Source: Elephas maximus indicus (taxonomy: Eukaryota > Chordata > Mammalia > Proboscidea > Elephantidae). From it: a DNA stretch of 64,000 nucleotides. Positions within the stretch are counted from its first letter, which is position 1. Each line of letters starts with the position of its first letter. Location: positions 76,151,135-76,215,134 of the forward strand of contig NC_064827.1 in NCBI RefSeq assembly GCF_024166365.1, in the 5' to 3' direction. The notes beneath the pieces were generated by a model that was not told where the DNA came from, made no database searches, and worked only from the letters and a program-made list of their open reading frames with translations. The position numbers and the translations under genes were made by a program. Below, in pieces: positions 1 to 11,629 of the stretch.

Positions 1-19
1 ACTGTATAAACCTTCGTAT

Positions 20-175
20 ATATACAAAGTCATTACACTGTCTCATATTTTAGTGTCTGTCATTCCCACTAATACATAAGCTTTTTCATAGTAAAGGCCA
101 TATCTTACTCACATCTGTATCCCTAGTACCCAGAACTAGAAAGCATTCAAATGTTTCTTAAACAAATTACATATG
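20..175 (+). repeat. L2-like LINE 3' end
   Basis: Resembles the L2 tail pattern (loss-of-coding AT-rich text with GTCTGTCATTCCC, CATCTGTATCCCTAGTACCCAG and a following TTAAACAAA). Weak, old copy. Confidence 0.4.
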
Positions 176-1854
176 CCACCAAAATGCCTGGACCCCTTGC
201 TTTAAACACATCACCAAAAAAAAACTAAATGGCACGGTAAAGCATTAATCAACGTGAATCCTAACCAAATGAGTCTTGTTCATAATAGGACCTGAAAAGA
301 TTCCCTAACTCATAACCCAAACATTATTAATAGACATACTTAAGTCTTCAGAATTTCCCAAAACCACACAGATATCAAGTTTCCTAATCTTAAAATTCTT
401 GTCATCTAGTACAGTTTATCAAGAGTATTAAACAATACTACGTTATTTTTAATCACCAAAGCCCCATTCCACACTAACTCCCTCTTGCCACCAATTCATT
501 TACTGGTTCATTATAGTTTTATTGAGCACCCCCTCAGTACTACAGGTAGAAAGATGAATGAAGACACCATTCCTGCCCTCAAGGAATAAAAAGACACACA
601 AAAAAATATTAACAGTAGAAGAGAGGTGCTTATCTCAACTGTCTTACAGTTAAGTCTGCACTAGCAATGCTCTCAAAAGATAATTCAGCCACTAACATCT
701 ACCAGAAAGAATGACTTGACATTAACTACACCGAAATCAAAGTCATACTTTTGGCAATTATTTTCCAAAATGTAATAGGATATATTATAGTCAACAACTC
801 TATACAGCAGCCCAACTTGATTTGATACTTAAGGCTATATTCAGCAATTAATTCATCTTGAAGAGTTCATCTCAAAGTTGTATCATTTATCTATTTGATA
901 CTAGGAATTTCTATGGCCACAGTATGAAACTGGTAATAACCGCTGTAAAAATTTCTGTCTACAACCATTACACCCTTTCTCCAGAATCCACTTTTAGAGT
1001 CTTAACGGGCCTTCCCCCATGCCCCAACAGCAATCCCAGAACTGTTTGCTGAGGAAAATCTTGCCTACAAGATCTCTTTAGAGATGTACACTAAATGTCC
1101 ATTCAGGTCAAAGTCCGGACCTGATCAAGGTCTGACCTGAAACATACAAGCAGATACATGCCCTCATGACTCCTGACCGAGAATATTAAACTCACTGCTG
1201 CCTGGCACTTACCAAAACTTACTACTCAAGAAATAGTACTCATGGAGAGTTAAGGCCTCCTTATTCAATAACTGTCTTTCCAAGTGCCACTATTCTAGGT
1301 GCTGGGGATAAACAACGAACAGAGTCCCTGTAGCTTATTCTTTACTCTTTACCTCTAAACCAAGCCAAACCATCAGAGCTATGTATATCTAAACCACAGA
1401 TGTATACCTCAGGCTTTTGGAGAATTTTCACTGGCATTTAATCAACTTGGATTGAGAAGCATTAGAAGAAGCAATCTTAAAAAAACTTACTACTCTATCA
1501 TTGAGATTTTGTCCACGAAACCACACAGTATCCCCATTATGAATACCAGAGAGATATATTTCTCTCAAATTGAACAGTTTTAAAAAGTCGTGCTTCTCTT
1601 GAACAACATGTGTTTAATTTTATAAACACTATGAATCTGATAACTGAGCATTACTTTCTTCTTTGCTCTAAGAAACTCAGCCAAATACGGAATTCACCAT
1701 TAATAACGGTGAAGTACTTTCTGGTCTACATACTAATTTTGCCACTGGTTTAATTATATTATTCTTTTCTCATTTTTCTTTGCTATAGTATCTTTATTTT
1801 TAATCTCCTACACTGCATATACAAGATGGGAAATAAAAGGTCCTTGATGGATGC

Positions 1855-2060
1855 TTTTTAACCTAAAATTTATTGACTACTTTCGACATGTCAGGCAGTG
1901 TACTAAGTACTTTACAACCCTATGAGAATTGGACTATTACTATTTCCATTACATAGATGAGGAAACTGAGGCTCAGAGAGGTTAATGAACTTGCATATGA
2001 TCTCACAACCAGTATTTAAAGATCTGGGATTCAAATTCGGCCCAAACCATTACGCATAGT
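1855..2060 (-). repeat. MIR SINE
   Basis: Minus-strand MIR: the core GATGAGGAAACTGAGGCTCA followed by AGAGAGGTTAATGAACTTGC and the TCTGGGATTCAAATTC box are clear. Confidence 0.8.
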
Positions 2061-2615
2061 TTATATACAGGCTATCATGGGAGTAAACAAGGTAAAATAT
2101 GGGAAGGAGAAGAGGGTGCAAAAGCCCTCACTAAAGATATGACGTTGGAGCTGAGTTTTAAAAGAGGGAGTTGTCAAGAAGCAAGGAGAAAGTACTCCAG
2201 AGAGAAACAGAAATTGTATGCAAAAACCCAAACCAAAGAGAGAATGTAAAAAGTTTAGGGAAAGGCAAATGAAACACAGAGTTACATTTCATCTTGAATG
2301 GTTCACCAGGAAATCACATCATTTAAAATCAGATATTTAACAGGTCCATTATCAAGAAGTCTATGACCACAGTACTCAACTGTTTAGAAAGGTAGGTCAG
2401 AGTAAAAAAAAGGCAGTCCTTTTATATGACTAGGCTAAGAAGTCTGAATTATGTCCAAAAAGCAACAGAGAATCATAGAAAGATCTTAAGAATGAGAATT
2501 ACAAGATCAACTTGCACAGTAATAGTAAATGAATTACAAGACATTAGATTGGAGGCCAGGAAACCAGTCAGGAGGTTACTGCAAGACTATGGCAGTGGAA
2601 TAATGAGAGCTAAAC

Positions 2616-3106
2616 CAGTGCTGTCCAAAAGAAATATAATGCAAAACCATACATGAAATTTTAAATTTTCTAGTAGTCACATTAAAAAAAATTTCTAGTA
2701 GTCACAAAAAGTAGTCACGTTAAATTAATTCTATTTAGTAATATTTTTATTTAACCCAACATAACCAAAATATTATTTCACCATGTAATCAATATAAAAA
2801 ATCAGTAATGAGAAATTTTACATTTTCTTGTGCTAACTTGAAATCCAGTATGTATTTTATACTTACAGCACATCTTAATTTGGACATTAAATTTTTATTG
2901 GAAATATTTGGTCTATCTATATTTAAGATTTCATAAAATTTACAAATGAAAACATAAATTCCCATACCTAAGTTGTTCCAAACATACTTTAATGTTTTCC
3001 AGTAACTAAACTGAGGATCAGTTTTTAAATTTAGATTTAAAATTAAAGTTTCAGTTCCTCAGTCTTGACAGATAGTCACATGTGGCTACCATATTGGATA
3101 GTACAG
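2616..3106. mobile_element. old non-autonomous DNA transposon with terminal inverted repeats
   Basis: The ends CAGTGCTGTCCAA (2616-2628) and TTGGATAGTACAG (3094-3106) are inverted repeats of each other at 10 of 13 positions. The interior is AT-rich and ends in the motif CACATGTGGCTACCATATTGG, typical of a widespread mammalian medium-reiterated family (hAT-like by its termini, inferred). No transposase remains. A related fragment lies at 37118-37430. Confidence 0.6.
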
Positions 3107-3210
3107 GCCTCAAGAGTGACAAAGGCATTTTTAGCTGTTGGCACTTTCACCATCAGCATTTCATATCTACGTACTGTTGAAGTTTTCTGTGTACTAACAG
3201 CAATAACTTA

Positions 3211-3418
3211 AAACCAAAAAACCAAACCCACTGCCATCGAGTCGATTCCAACTCACAGTGACCCTGTAAGACAGAACAGAACTGCCCCACTGGGTTTCCA
3301 AGGCTGTAATCTTTACAGAAGCAGACTGCCCCATCTTTCTCCTGAGGAGCAGCTGGTGGGCTGATCTTTCAGTTAGCAGCCAAGTGCTTGCTTAACCACT
3401 GCATCAGCAGGGCTCCTT
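3211..3418 (-). repeat. AfroSINE (long form)
   Basis: Minus-strand copy, about 208 bp, containing GAGTCGATTCCAACTCACAG at the RTE-like end and the tRNA-like head at the other. A perfect 13-bp target-site duplication, CAGCAATAACTTA, lies at 3198-3210 and 3419-3431. Confidence 0.95.
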
Positions 3419-3713
3419 CAGCAATAACTTATCAAGTATAACTGTGACAGTAGCCCTGTTGGTCATATCCTAACTACTGTAGCTTACTTTCTCTAGGCCA
3501 GTGCCTACACCTGTGAAAACGAATGACTACACAGAATTGCTGTGAGGCACCTGGCACATGGAATGCACCAAAAATGTTTGTGGAATGAAAATATGCTCTT
3601 CTTCACTACTCAAAGAATAATTCACTAGTTTGTGGACTACTTAAGGTCTTTGTTTCTCTCTGCTTTCCTACTGTTCAGCCATTTCATTGTTTATTAGACT
3701 CTATATACAATGA

Positions 3714-3912
3714 AGGAACCCTAGCAGCACAATGGTTAAGTGCTCAGTTGCTAACTGAAAGGTCAGGTTCAAGCCCATCAGCTGCTCTGGAAGAAAAAAT
3801 TTGGTGATCTGCTCCCATAAAGATTTCAGCCAATGAAACCCTACGGGACAATTCTACTCTGTCATGTAAGTTTTTTATGAGCCAGAACTGACTTGACGGC
3901 ACACACCAACAA
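3714..3912 (+). repeat. AfroSINE (long form)
   Basis: Plus-strand copy from GGAACCCTAGCAGCACAATG to the GACTTGACGGCACAC end. It contains the extra central module (TAAAGATTTCAGCC). Confidence 0.9.
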
Positions 3913-3976
3913 ATACAGCGAAGAAAGAAAAAGCAATAAGAAAACCTATCTTCAATGGTTTATTGGAGGAAATATA

Positions 3977-4202
3977 TAATGGTTAAGCTCTGGAGTAGAC
4001 TGCTTGGATTCAAATCCTGGTTCTATCATCTATCAATTGTGTGATCTTGGGATATTACTTGGCCTCTCTGTGCCTCAGTTTCCTCTTCTCAAAAATAGCG
4101 ATGATGGTACATACTTTCTTCAGATGCTTTAAGGATTACATAAGATGATACGTATAAATCAACTGGCACCTGGCATATAGTAGATGTTCAACAAATATTT
4201 GC
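3977..4202 (+). repeat. MIR SINE
   Basis: Nearly full MIR: GGATTCAAATCCTGG box, the CTCTGTGCCTCAGTTTCCTC core and the tail CCTGGCATATAGTAG. Confidence 0.85.
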
Positions 4203-4486
4203 TTTTTAAACAGAGCTGGTGAGAGTATGGCCGAAGTAAATAAAAAACTAGCATTTTTCAATTATCCATGTCTCTTGCCAACATTCTATTAGATTTTTAA
4301 AAAACGTGTATAGGTAGTACTTTGATGTCCTCAAAAGAAACGTCTTGCATGTAGTTATATTCATTAACAAAGGAGCTAAATAAACAACTTCATCTACTGA
4401 CAGAGCGTACAATACGATTATGCAGTATGACACAGGTGCAGCCAAACAGAAAAACACGAAGAAAACTAGGAAGGCATTTGCCTTAC

Positions 4487-4531
4487 CTGCTTTTCCGTTT
4501 TCGAGGTGGTTTCTCCACTGTGCCACTCAGT
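4487..4531 (-). CDS. SCAI: SCAI coding exon 2
   Basis: 45 nt, one base + 14 codons + two bases, with LSGTVEKPPRKRKS. The acceptor is TCTGTAG and the donor GTAAGG. It matches human SCAI LTGTVEKPPRKRRS with two conservative changes. Confidence 0.93.
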
Positions 4532-5306
4532 CTACAGACCAAACAGATAAGACAGTAACCAAAAGTACTTCACAAGAACACATCTTTGGAACCTACTGTA
4601 CCAATCTAGAACTAAAGGTACCATACTCTGGGATTACAGGCTAAGTCCATGCCTTACCTTACAAATGCCTTATGCCCGGTTTCCCTTATTTACCAAGATT
4701 AAGCAATCCTGGGACTCACTGTTTCTCTAATGCTCTTAGTCCAAAACCTGCTCTGCCTCCTGCTAGTCTTTCACCCTATTATAAGCCCCTACTCGTCCCA
4801 GGCCACCTCCCCAAAGCCACCCACCTCCACCTACTCATTGTTTGCCTCATCACCTCCGCAAGCCCCTCTGACCTTTTTTTTCCCATGACCACCCCCTCCC
4901 AAACATGAACTGCCCATCCGAACCCCGCCCCTCCAGACCTGGCGCTCCCCGCTGTCCACGGCCCCTCCGCGGGGCGCCCGCGCCCTGCCCCTCCCGGCCC
5001 AGCGCCCCCAGCCTCACCCCTCGGCGCCCCTTCCCTAACACGCCCCACTCGTCTGGCCACACGGATGCGATCGCCACGCAGCTTGCACCCCCAACCCTCG
5101 GCGCCCCCCAGGCCCCGCACAGCTTGTACCCCCGCCCCTCCAGTCTGGGCTCCCCGAAAGCTTCACGGCCCCAAGCCGCTGCCTCTGGGCCCTCTCCCTC
5201 CGCCCCGCTCGGCCCCATCCGCGTCCCCGACCTCTGCACAAACCCCGCCCCACCTGGGGACCAGGCGACTCCGCGGCTGCTGCTGCTGCCGGGCTCCTCT
5301 GACCAT
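4487..5306 (-). CDS. SCAI: SCAI, suppressor of cancer cell invasion (5' part: coding exons 1-2)
   Basis: Two minus-strand exons encode the N-terminus of SCAI, a nuclear cofactor known to repress MRTF-A/SRF transcription and to take part in 53BP1-linked double-strand-break repair. Exon 1 (5306 down to 5254) reads MVRGARQQQQPRSRLVP plus two bases. Exon 2 (4531 down to 4487) adds LSGTVEKPPRKRKS after a split Arg and ends with two bases of another Arg. From memory, human SCAI begins with near-identical residues; CAG codons give QQQQ where human has QPQQ. Donors (AG/GTGGGG, AG/GTAAGG) and the acceptor (TGTAG/ACTG) are canonical and phases match. The basic stretch PPRKRKSR resembles a nuclear localisation signal (inference). 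The start is the first Met of the recognisable protein; the same frame is open further upstream. The next exon was not found in the remaining 4.5 kb, so the gene continues off the left edge. Confidence 0.93.
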
Positions 5307-5640
5307 CCGGCTCCGGCTCCGCCGCGGGAGCTGCTCCGGCGGCCGCAGGGCTCGCTCGGAAAGCTGAGGCGGCGGAGGCTGGAGTAGGCGGAGGGGCGGG
5401 AGGAGGGCCTCGCGCCTCTGCAAGACTTGCCGCGGGCCCGCCTCCTTCGCGCCTCTCCTCGTCTCCGATTGGCTAGAGCCGGTATGTGGCCGGAAACCTG
5501 GCATCCGACTGGACACTCCGGCTGTCATATTCCGCGCTACCCACCCAGAGGTTTGGTTGAGACTGCAGGTGGCGGCGGAGGTGCTTTAGAGAGGCTGCTA
5601 GCAGTACCGGGGTAGCCTAAGTGCCACCGTGCGCTCGAAA
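4890..5640 (-). promoter_or_regulatory. CpG-island promoter of SCAI
   Basis: A sharp switch to GC-rich, CpG-dense sequence surrounds SCAI exon 1. Visible boxes are an inverted CCAAT element (GATTGGCT, 5467-5474), a GC box (GAGGGGCGGGAGGAGG, about 5391-5406) and further Sp1-like CCGCC runs. No TATA box is visible at a fixed distance, as is usual for housekeeping CpG promoters. Transcription start is inferred between the GC box and 5306 on the minus strand. Confidence 0.8.
5254..5306 (-). CDS. SCAI: SCAI coding exon 1
   Basis: 53 coding nt: 17 codons plus two bases of a split Arg. The ATG is at 5306-5304. The donor GTGGGG follows directly. It lies inside the CpG island at 4.9-5.6 kb. The preceding 5' UTR is GC-rich and carries CTCCGCCGC-type repeats. 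Confidence 0.93.
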
Positions 5641-8600
5641 GCAGGAACTGCAGCGCGGCGCCAGACACCTGCCCACAGGTCCTCCAGGTTCTGCGTCCTT
5701 AATCCCACACACCTGCTGGCACCACCACCAGCACTACTGCACCACACCGGGATGGAAAGCCCAAGCACTGTAATTTCCCAAACTCCTTTGGCAGATGCGA
5801 CAGGGAGGCAACTCTCCCAATCGAGCTTCCTTTTGAACCACCTCGAATGCGATGTGTTTCTCTACATCATAGCTGAAATGGTCTCACAGCTCACAGCTAC
5901 TCTTCGTGGAAGACACAGCCAGAAAACTGTAAAAATTCACCAAAATAAAGCCTGGATTGGATTCCCAACCCTCTGCAGGAAAGATCACAAGCTTCAGTGC
6001 AGACTTCCTCTTGGCAGATTCAAATTTTCACCATGAAAGAAAAATCAACACTGCAAACAGAATTGATGCCATAACTGAAAACAAGTGTTCCATTTTGAAG
6101 GGCCTAAACAGAATTGATCCCCGCGTACGCTAACCGTCCTGTATACTGTAGATAACTGCCATTTTTGTCAGCTAATCAATTTTAAAATAAACTTTACTGC
6201 ATTTTTTGGTGGTTGTTGATAGAGCTAAACATACAAAACTATCCTTGAAATAAGGCACAGCTCATTAATATATTCTAAAAATTTTTCCTGCAAGGTGTAC
6301 CCTTTCGACCTCTTTACATCTCTAGTCCTTGTATAGGTAGTTTTTGTTGGTAGATCCTTAACATATGTTTGGAGCTGTGAGGAGGCATAAAGCTTTCTCT
6401 TAAGCCACTTCCATTCTCATCGATAATGCGACAGCCTAGAGCAGTACACAGACACAAGAGGTCAAGGACAAATTTCTCACTTATCTTCACAAATGGCCAA
6501 AATGAGGATACTATTTTTTTTTTAATAAAACCAAATTTGTTCAGTGTATTGTGTTTTATTCTGAGATTGTCCTTTGTAACCTCTTCGGTGTTAAAATGAC
6601 CTTTCTTTTATAAAATAAGTGATGGTAAATCGTAGTGACATTTTTTAATGGCTATGACCAAGAAAAAAATGCCGCCAAATTTCTGTTGCCCTCCGAATTA
6701 ATATTTTATGCAGTCTCAAGGTCACAGAACCACAAACCTCAATCCCAACTAGTAATATCCACCCTTATCATCACCAAACCAGAAAGGGGAAAGAATCTCA
6801 GAGTACTTTGCATCAGACAAGACTGAACGGAGGGAAGAGTCCTGATGGGCAAGGATCATCAACTCACTAACGGACTAATCTTGAAATATCACTTGTTACC
6901 CATTTCTTAAAACATTAAGATCTTCTGCCTAATTTTCAAGGTCTTCATTAATTTGCGCAATGTCTGATACATGGTAGATACTCTGCCTATAGACCTGCAC
7001 CTATTTATTTCTCATGTCTTCCCAAGAAGTACCCTCAAGTCTTATCTAAAGTCTGTATGTGTACAAATTCTAGTAACCTCTGCTTCTGTGCTTTTCCTAT
7101 GTAAGAAGCGCAAAGACCTCCATTCCAAGTTTAATTCACACTTTCTCTTTAAAGTCTTCCCTCACTTACTCCATCCTACATTGAACATTATCTTCTCCAA
7201 ATTTCCGTTGTACTTACATATGCTACACTGTTAGTAATTACATATTCTTTATTACTTCTCCAACTACACTGAATTTGGCAAATGATATGCATGAGCCCTC
7301 AGTGAGTGGCACATTTGGGCCACCGACTGTACACTATTTTTAGTCCTGAGAACAACCCTTTATAGTATTAGCTCTTATTTGATACATAAATTTAAAACTC
7401 AGAGAATCCAATTTGCTCAGGGTCATACAGCTACAATAACCAACACCGCTTAAGTTTAAGGGCTTAAGATGTACTCTTGTGTGCCCCCTAGGGGTTCAAA
7501 GTTTCAGTTCATTTGTGCAACCTTGAGCAAGTTATACTATCCTGTTTCCTCATCTGAAGAAAAAGATACTATAGGGTCACAGTAAGCATTCACAAAATAG
7601 GACATGTACAGCATAGCTAAGTATGCTCAATACAGGTTCGCTGCTATTATTGCATGACAAAGCTGTGTTTTATATCAGATCTCATTCCAAAACCTGTATT
7701 CTTTCCACTATTCCATGTCTCCATGCAGTCTTTTATACTCCGTTTTCTATTTATACTCAAAAGTAGAGGGCTGAGAACAGTGGGTGCCCAGGGACTGAGT
7801 GGAAATACGCTTTTGTAATAAAGTTTGTTGATATAAAAAAACAATCGTCTATAAATTTCACACATTTTTTGTATTAAGAAAACACCTGAATGATCCAAGC
7901 CAGCATAAGCTTACCGTCATGAGGGTAAGAAAGGTACATATTCACCAACTGATTGACAAGGCAATAGGAAACCAGGAATAGGGGAATAAGGAATCAGCCT
8001 CCTCAGAGCATCTGCTCTGTGTCTGGCATCATGTTAGGGGACTTTACGATTTTTGTGTATGTGCTGTTTTTCTACTACTGTATATTTTGTCAGCACCACC
8101 GCACGCTGTACACACACAATTGAAAGATTTTGACGACCTCATGATGCATGGTTCTGGATGCTGGATGCAGGGCGTAACAATGACTACTGGTTGACTTTAA
8201 AGGATTGGAATACTTTGGCTCTCAGAGTCAAATGGAGAACTACAAAAAATTTCAGTTTTGTTTACCAAAGTCAAGCAACCAAGTGAAGGAATACACATTT
8301 TTTAATTTAAATTGTTATATAAACAGCTAACTTCTTTTCAAGACATACTACAGACTTTGCATTAGATAAAATTATCTTTCACAAACTTCCTATAATCTTT
8401 TTGTTAATTTACACTGAGGATATATAGCACCTTTCATCCAAAGAACTGAAGGTGCTTTACAAACATTAGCATTTAGAAAACAATTACATTAAAAAATCTG
8501 GATTCTTGCTGTTAAATCTCTTCAACTCCAGGTATACAACTTCTGGAAGCTGATGGAAAGTGATTCTATTCCTGACAGTGAAGAGGCTCAGAAAGAGTCC

Positions 8601-8900
8601 CATTTTGTTTTCACAATACAAGTATTTTCCAAAACCTGGTTCTGGGCTTACAAAGCAAAAACATACATATTTTAATGCAATTAACAATATTTCAAACCTT
8701 ATTTCAAAAGTAAAGCCCAGGGTTTAAGACGTCAAAATCTTCCAACAGTTCTAGACATCCAGATGGAGTAGGAGCTGATGCACGTTGCATATTAGACGTA
8801 CGCACTCTTGATTCAGGCTTTTTAGGATCACACTCAGATGAGCACATTTAAAGTAGTGAGATTTTTCAGGGAAAAGCAATAAGCTATAAAAAGCTAGCCA
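5641..8900. other. intergenic, SCAI promoter to PPP6C 3' end
   Basis: No gene recognised. The CpG density drops at once. Weak L2-like (about 6900-7260) and MIR-like (about 7340-7450) traces are visible; the rest is unique AT-rich DNA. A run of short open frames just right of the island (to about 6036) has no recognisable product. Confidence 0.5.
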
Positions 8901-11380
8901 AGAGCATATCAGGCAAGTGAGGAAAGGGAGTAAATGGCAATTAAAAGTAGGCAGTACTCACTAGAGCCTAGGACACTTTATTAGAAACCAAGTATATCAT
9001 AGGCAAATAAAAATAGTTACCGCCTCCCCCATTAATACAACATAAGGGATTTTACATTCAGCCTAGGTACAGGGAATGACAAATCCTCCTGCCTACGTAT
9101 CTATGACTTGCAAGTATCTTCCACCACATGATTATGCTACATAGTACATAGCCCTTATTTATTAGAGGGATCCAAATATTCCTCTTAGGCTTACAAAGTC
9201 CAATACATTCACTCTCTCTTCCCTTTACACATCTAAGAGTAAAAACTATTTTTTTCCATGCAAAAAGTCATTATTCAGTTGAAGAGAAATCAGGCAAAAC
9301 AGATGGCAGTTAAGGAATGGACAGAATATTATTGGCATGTGCCCAACTAGTAACAACAAATGCAGTATACTACGACTTAAAAGTCACATTACAGGGATAA
9401 CTAAAACAACTACATCAGTCTAAGCTAAGGAATGTCAAATGGGAAGGGTGGGCTGAAGGTTACCAGTTTTATTGGTACAACTTAAAAGCGGTGGAGAGCA
9501 AGCACTTAAATACAATTTATGGTAACGGAAAAAAGACCATAGAGAGCTGTTCAAAGACCACACCAAGTTGTCTGCATCATTAATTTCCAGTGTTTCACAA
9601 TTAGTAAAATACACAGCTACATATCCCTGTAAGATAAAAATATCTTTCCCCCTGAATTACACTGGGATCAGGGCATTAACATGAAGCTACTGACCCAACA
9701 TTAGTTCAAGTGTGTGCAGCAAGAGTCTTAGCCTCTTCTTTCACATAGCTATACAATCAAAAACTACACAAGAAGCTGGATGTTAAGGAAAAAAAATAAA
9801 ATAAAAACAGTATTGTGCTCATTTAATGAAAGCAAACCCTGATGAAAAATTATGTGCCGAGAAGCTTAGATTTTAAGGATTTTATTGCATTTTTAGGTAA
9901 CCTGCAAGTTCTTATCCTGAAGGTGAAAAGTTGGTTTTCAAAACTACCTGAACAGATGCTAAAGTGCTTTATTAATTGGCTGGCTTCACAAGGATTTCCT
10001 GGAATGATAAAAATCATAGTAAAGGGATACCAACTATTTCAAAAAATGTGAAATTCCAACATCATTTATGACCACAGTCGTAAGAGATACTAGAATGCTT
10101 GTCCTTATTAAACGGACAGTTGCATATCAAGAACTGATCATCACAACCCTTTGGACATTCAAATTACTTACACAAAGCCGAAACATGGTATCACAGGCCT
10201 TTATAAAAAGGACAATTTGTTTCTTTCTACACTTTTAAAAATCTGCTTCAGAGTACAGTTCACAAATACAAGAGGCCTGACTTTTCAACCTTTCCAGTTG
10301 TAGTTAAAAAATGAACACTTTGTAAAAGTTAAGGTCAAGTGTTACAACAAGAGAAGAAATGACTCCTATTGAAAAATACATAGATTTTACTTAATGATAT
10401 TCATGATAGATTGTAAACTGGATTGATCACATTCTACCCAACTGGTATCAAATGAACACGACAGCATTACAAGTATTAAATGTTTTCCTATTACTATAGA
10501 GGATATAAACCAAAACATTAATATGGCAGTTATGTTCTTTAGGCACAGTTCAGTGATTTTGTTTTTAAACAAATACTGCTGAATTTCAATTGAAGTTTTG
10601 AACTCAATAACCAAAGGGTCAAGAACTCTGATTAGGAAAGAAAAAAAAGAGAATCATTTTAAGCTAACAATGTAAGCTGTTTAAAATTTCTATCACTTAA
10701 CCTATCTGGGTTTAAGATTACTTTATTAAAAAATACAAGAAATCTGAAAAAAGATCAGTACAATTATCTTAATGTACAAAGTCATAAGCTGTAGCAGTTT
10801 TTAACTAAAATTTAAAAACACAACAAGGAGGGCAGCCCTTTAGACCAATTTATTTTATATCCATTTAAAATCTCATCCAACAAAGGACAATGAAGTTTAC
10901 AGCTGAAACAGGTATACATAACTCGAGGCATTTGCAGTCCATCGTGCCCACTGAATAACAACTTTGCTGCTGAAATTTCTTAAAACTTACCAAACTAAAA
11001 CAAAAAGCTGAATGATACAAAAGGAGGAATATTTCGGTGTAGACTGTTCTGTCAATTGGCTTTTTAAACAAAGGAAACATATCCTGTTTCCCCCAGACCA
11101 GTAAATAAGCAAGAGCTACATGCAGCAGTGTTATTAAGACATTTCTCAAGTCTTCTCAAATGAGTCCAGGTGGGGATGGGATGGGGAGAAAACTGATAGA
11201 AAAACATTGCTATAAACACCATAACAAACAATAAATTTAGATAATTTAAAATAAAAAAAAGGCAAGAGGCAGCATTTCAGCAGCAAAGTGCTCAATAAAA
11301 AGTATATTATAGAAGGTAATACACGAAAAGTTGGGGTAAGAAGAGGGCTGGAAAACAGGTCAGCAGGATGGGCGAAGGCC
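8900..11380 (-). other. PPP6C: probable 3' UTR of PPP6C
   Basis: This stretch downstream of the PPP6C stop codon is free of recognisable repeats, which is unusual for the window and consistent with a long conserved 3' UTR (human PPP6C has a 3' UTR of a few kb). Minus-strand AATAAA candidates lie at 10849-10854, 10722-10727, about 9970, about 9887 and about 8978. Which are used cannot be decided from sequence alone, so the left boundary is a guess. Confidence 0.45.
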
Positions 11381-11629
11381 TCAAAGAAAATACGGCGTCG
11401 TTGTTCTGGGAGGAATAACACGTTCTGAATCTGGAACTGCCCGGAATAACTTTGGTTCTCTTGTATTTACATCTTTGAAGACCATAATCGAGGCAATATT
11501 TCCACAACGATAGCAGTAATTAGGAGCAGACCATACTGTTACCAGCTTCTCATCAAACATAAATTTATAGCCTTCATGCACTAGTTGGTGTGCTCTGCAG
11601 ATGAGTTTTAAGTTGTTGATATGAACAAA
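11381..11629 (-). CDS. PPP6C: PPP6C coding exon 7 (terminal)
   Basis: 82 codons plus TGA. It contains HEGY (H241), [11 protein letters not shown] (with R264, a position known as a melanoma mutation site in human) and the conserved end TTTPYFL. The acceptor is ATTACAG. Confidence 0.97.
   Translation of the reverse strand, partial: FVHINNLKLICRAHQLVHEGYKFMFDEKLVTVWSAPNYCYRCGNIASIMVFKDVNTREPKLFRAVPDSERVIPPRTTTPYFL

Larger units (their letters stand above)
1..4486. other. SCAI intron 2 (partial)
   Basis: AT-rich intron sequence with no further SCAI exon recognised. It holds an L2 3' end, a MIR, an old TIR element (2616-3106), two AfroSINEs and another MIR. About 180-1850 shows nothing I can name beyond unique-looking AT-rich DNA. 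Confidence 0.6.

Noticed and set aside
4905-5387. 160-codon open frame on the plus strand in the SCAI island
   Set aside because: Pro/Arg/Ala-rich product typical of CpG-dense DNA, overlapping SCAI exon 1 in antisense; no recognisable domain.
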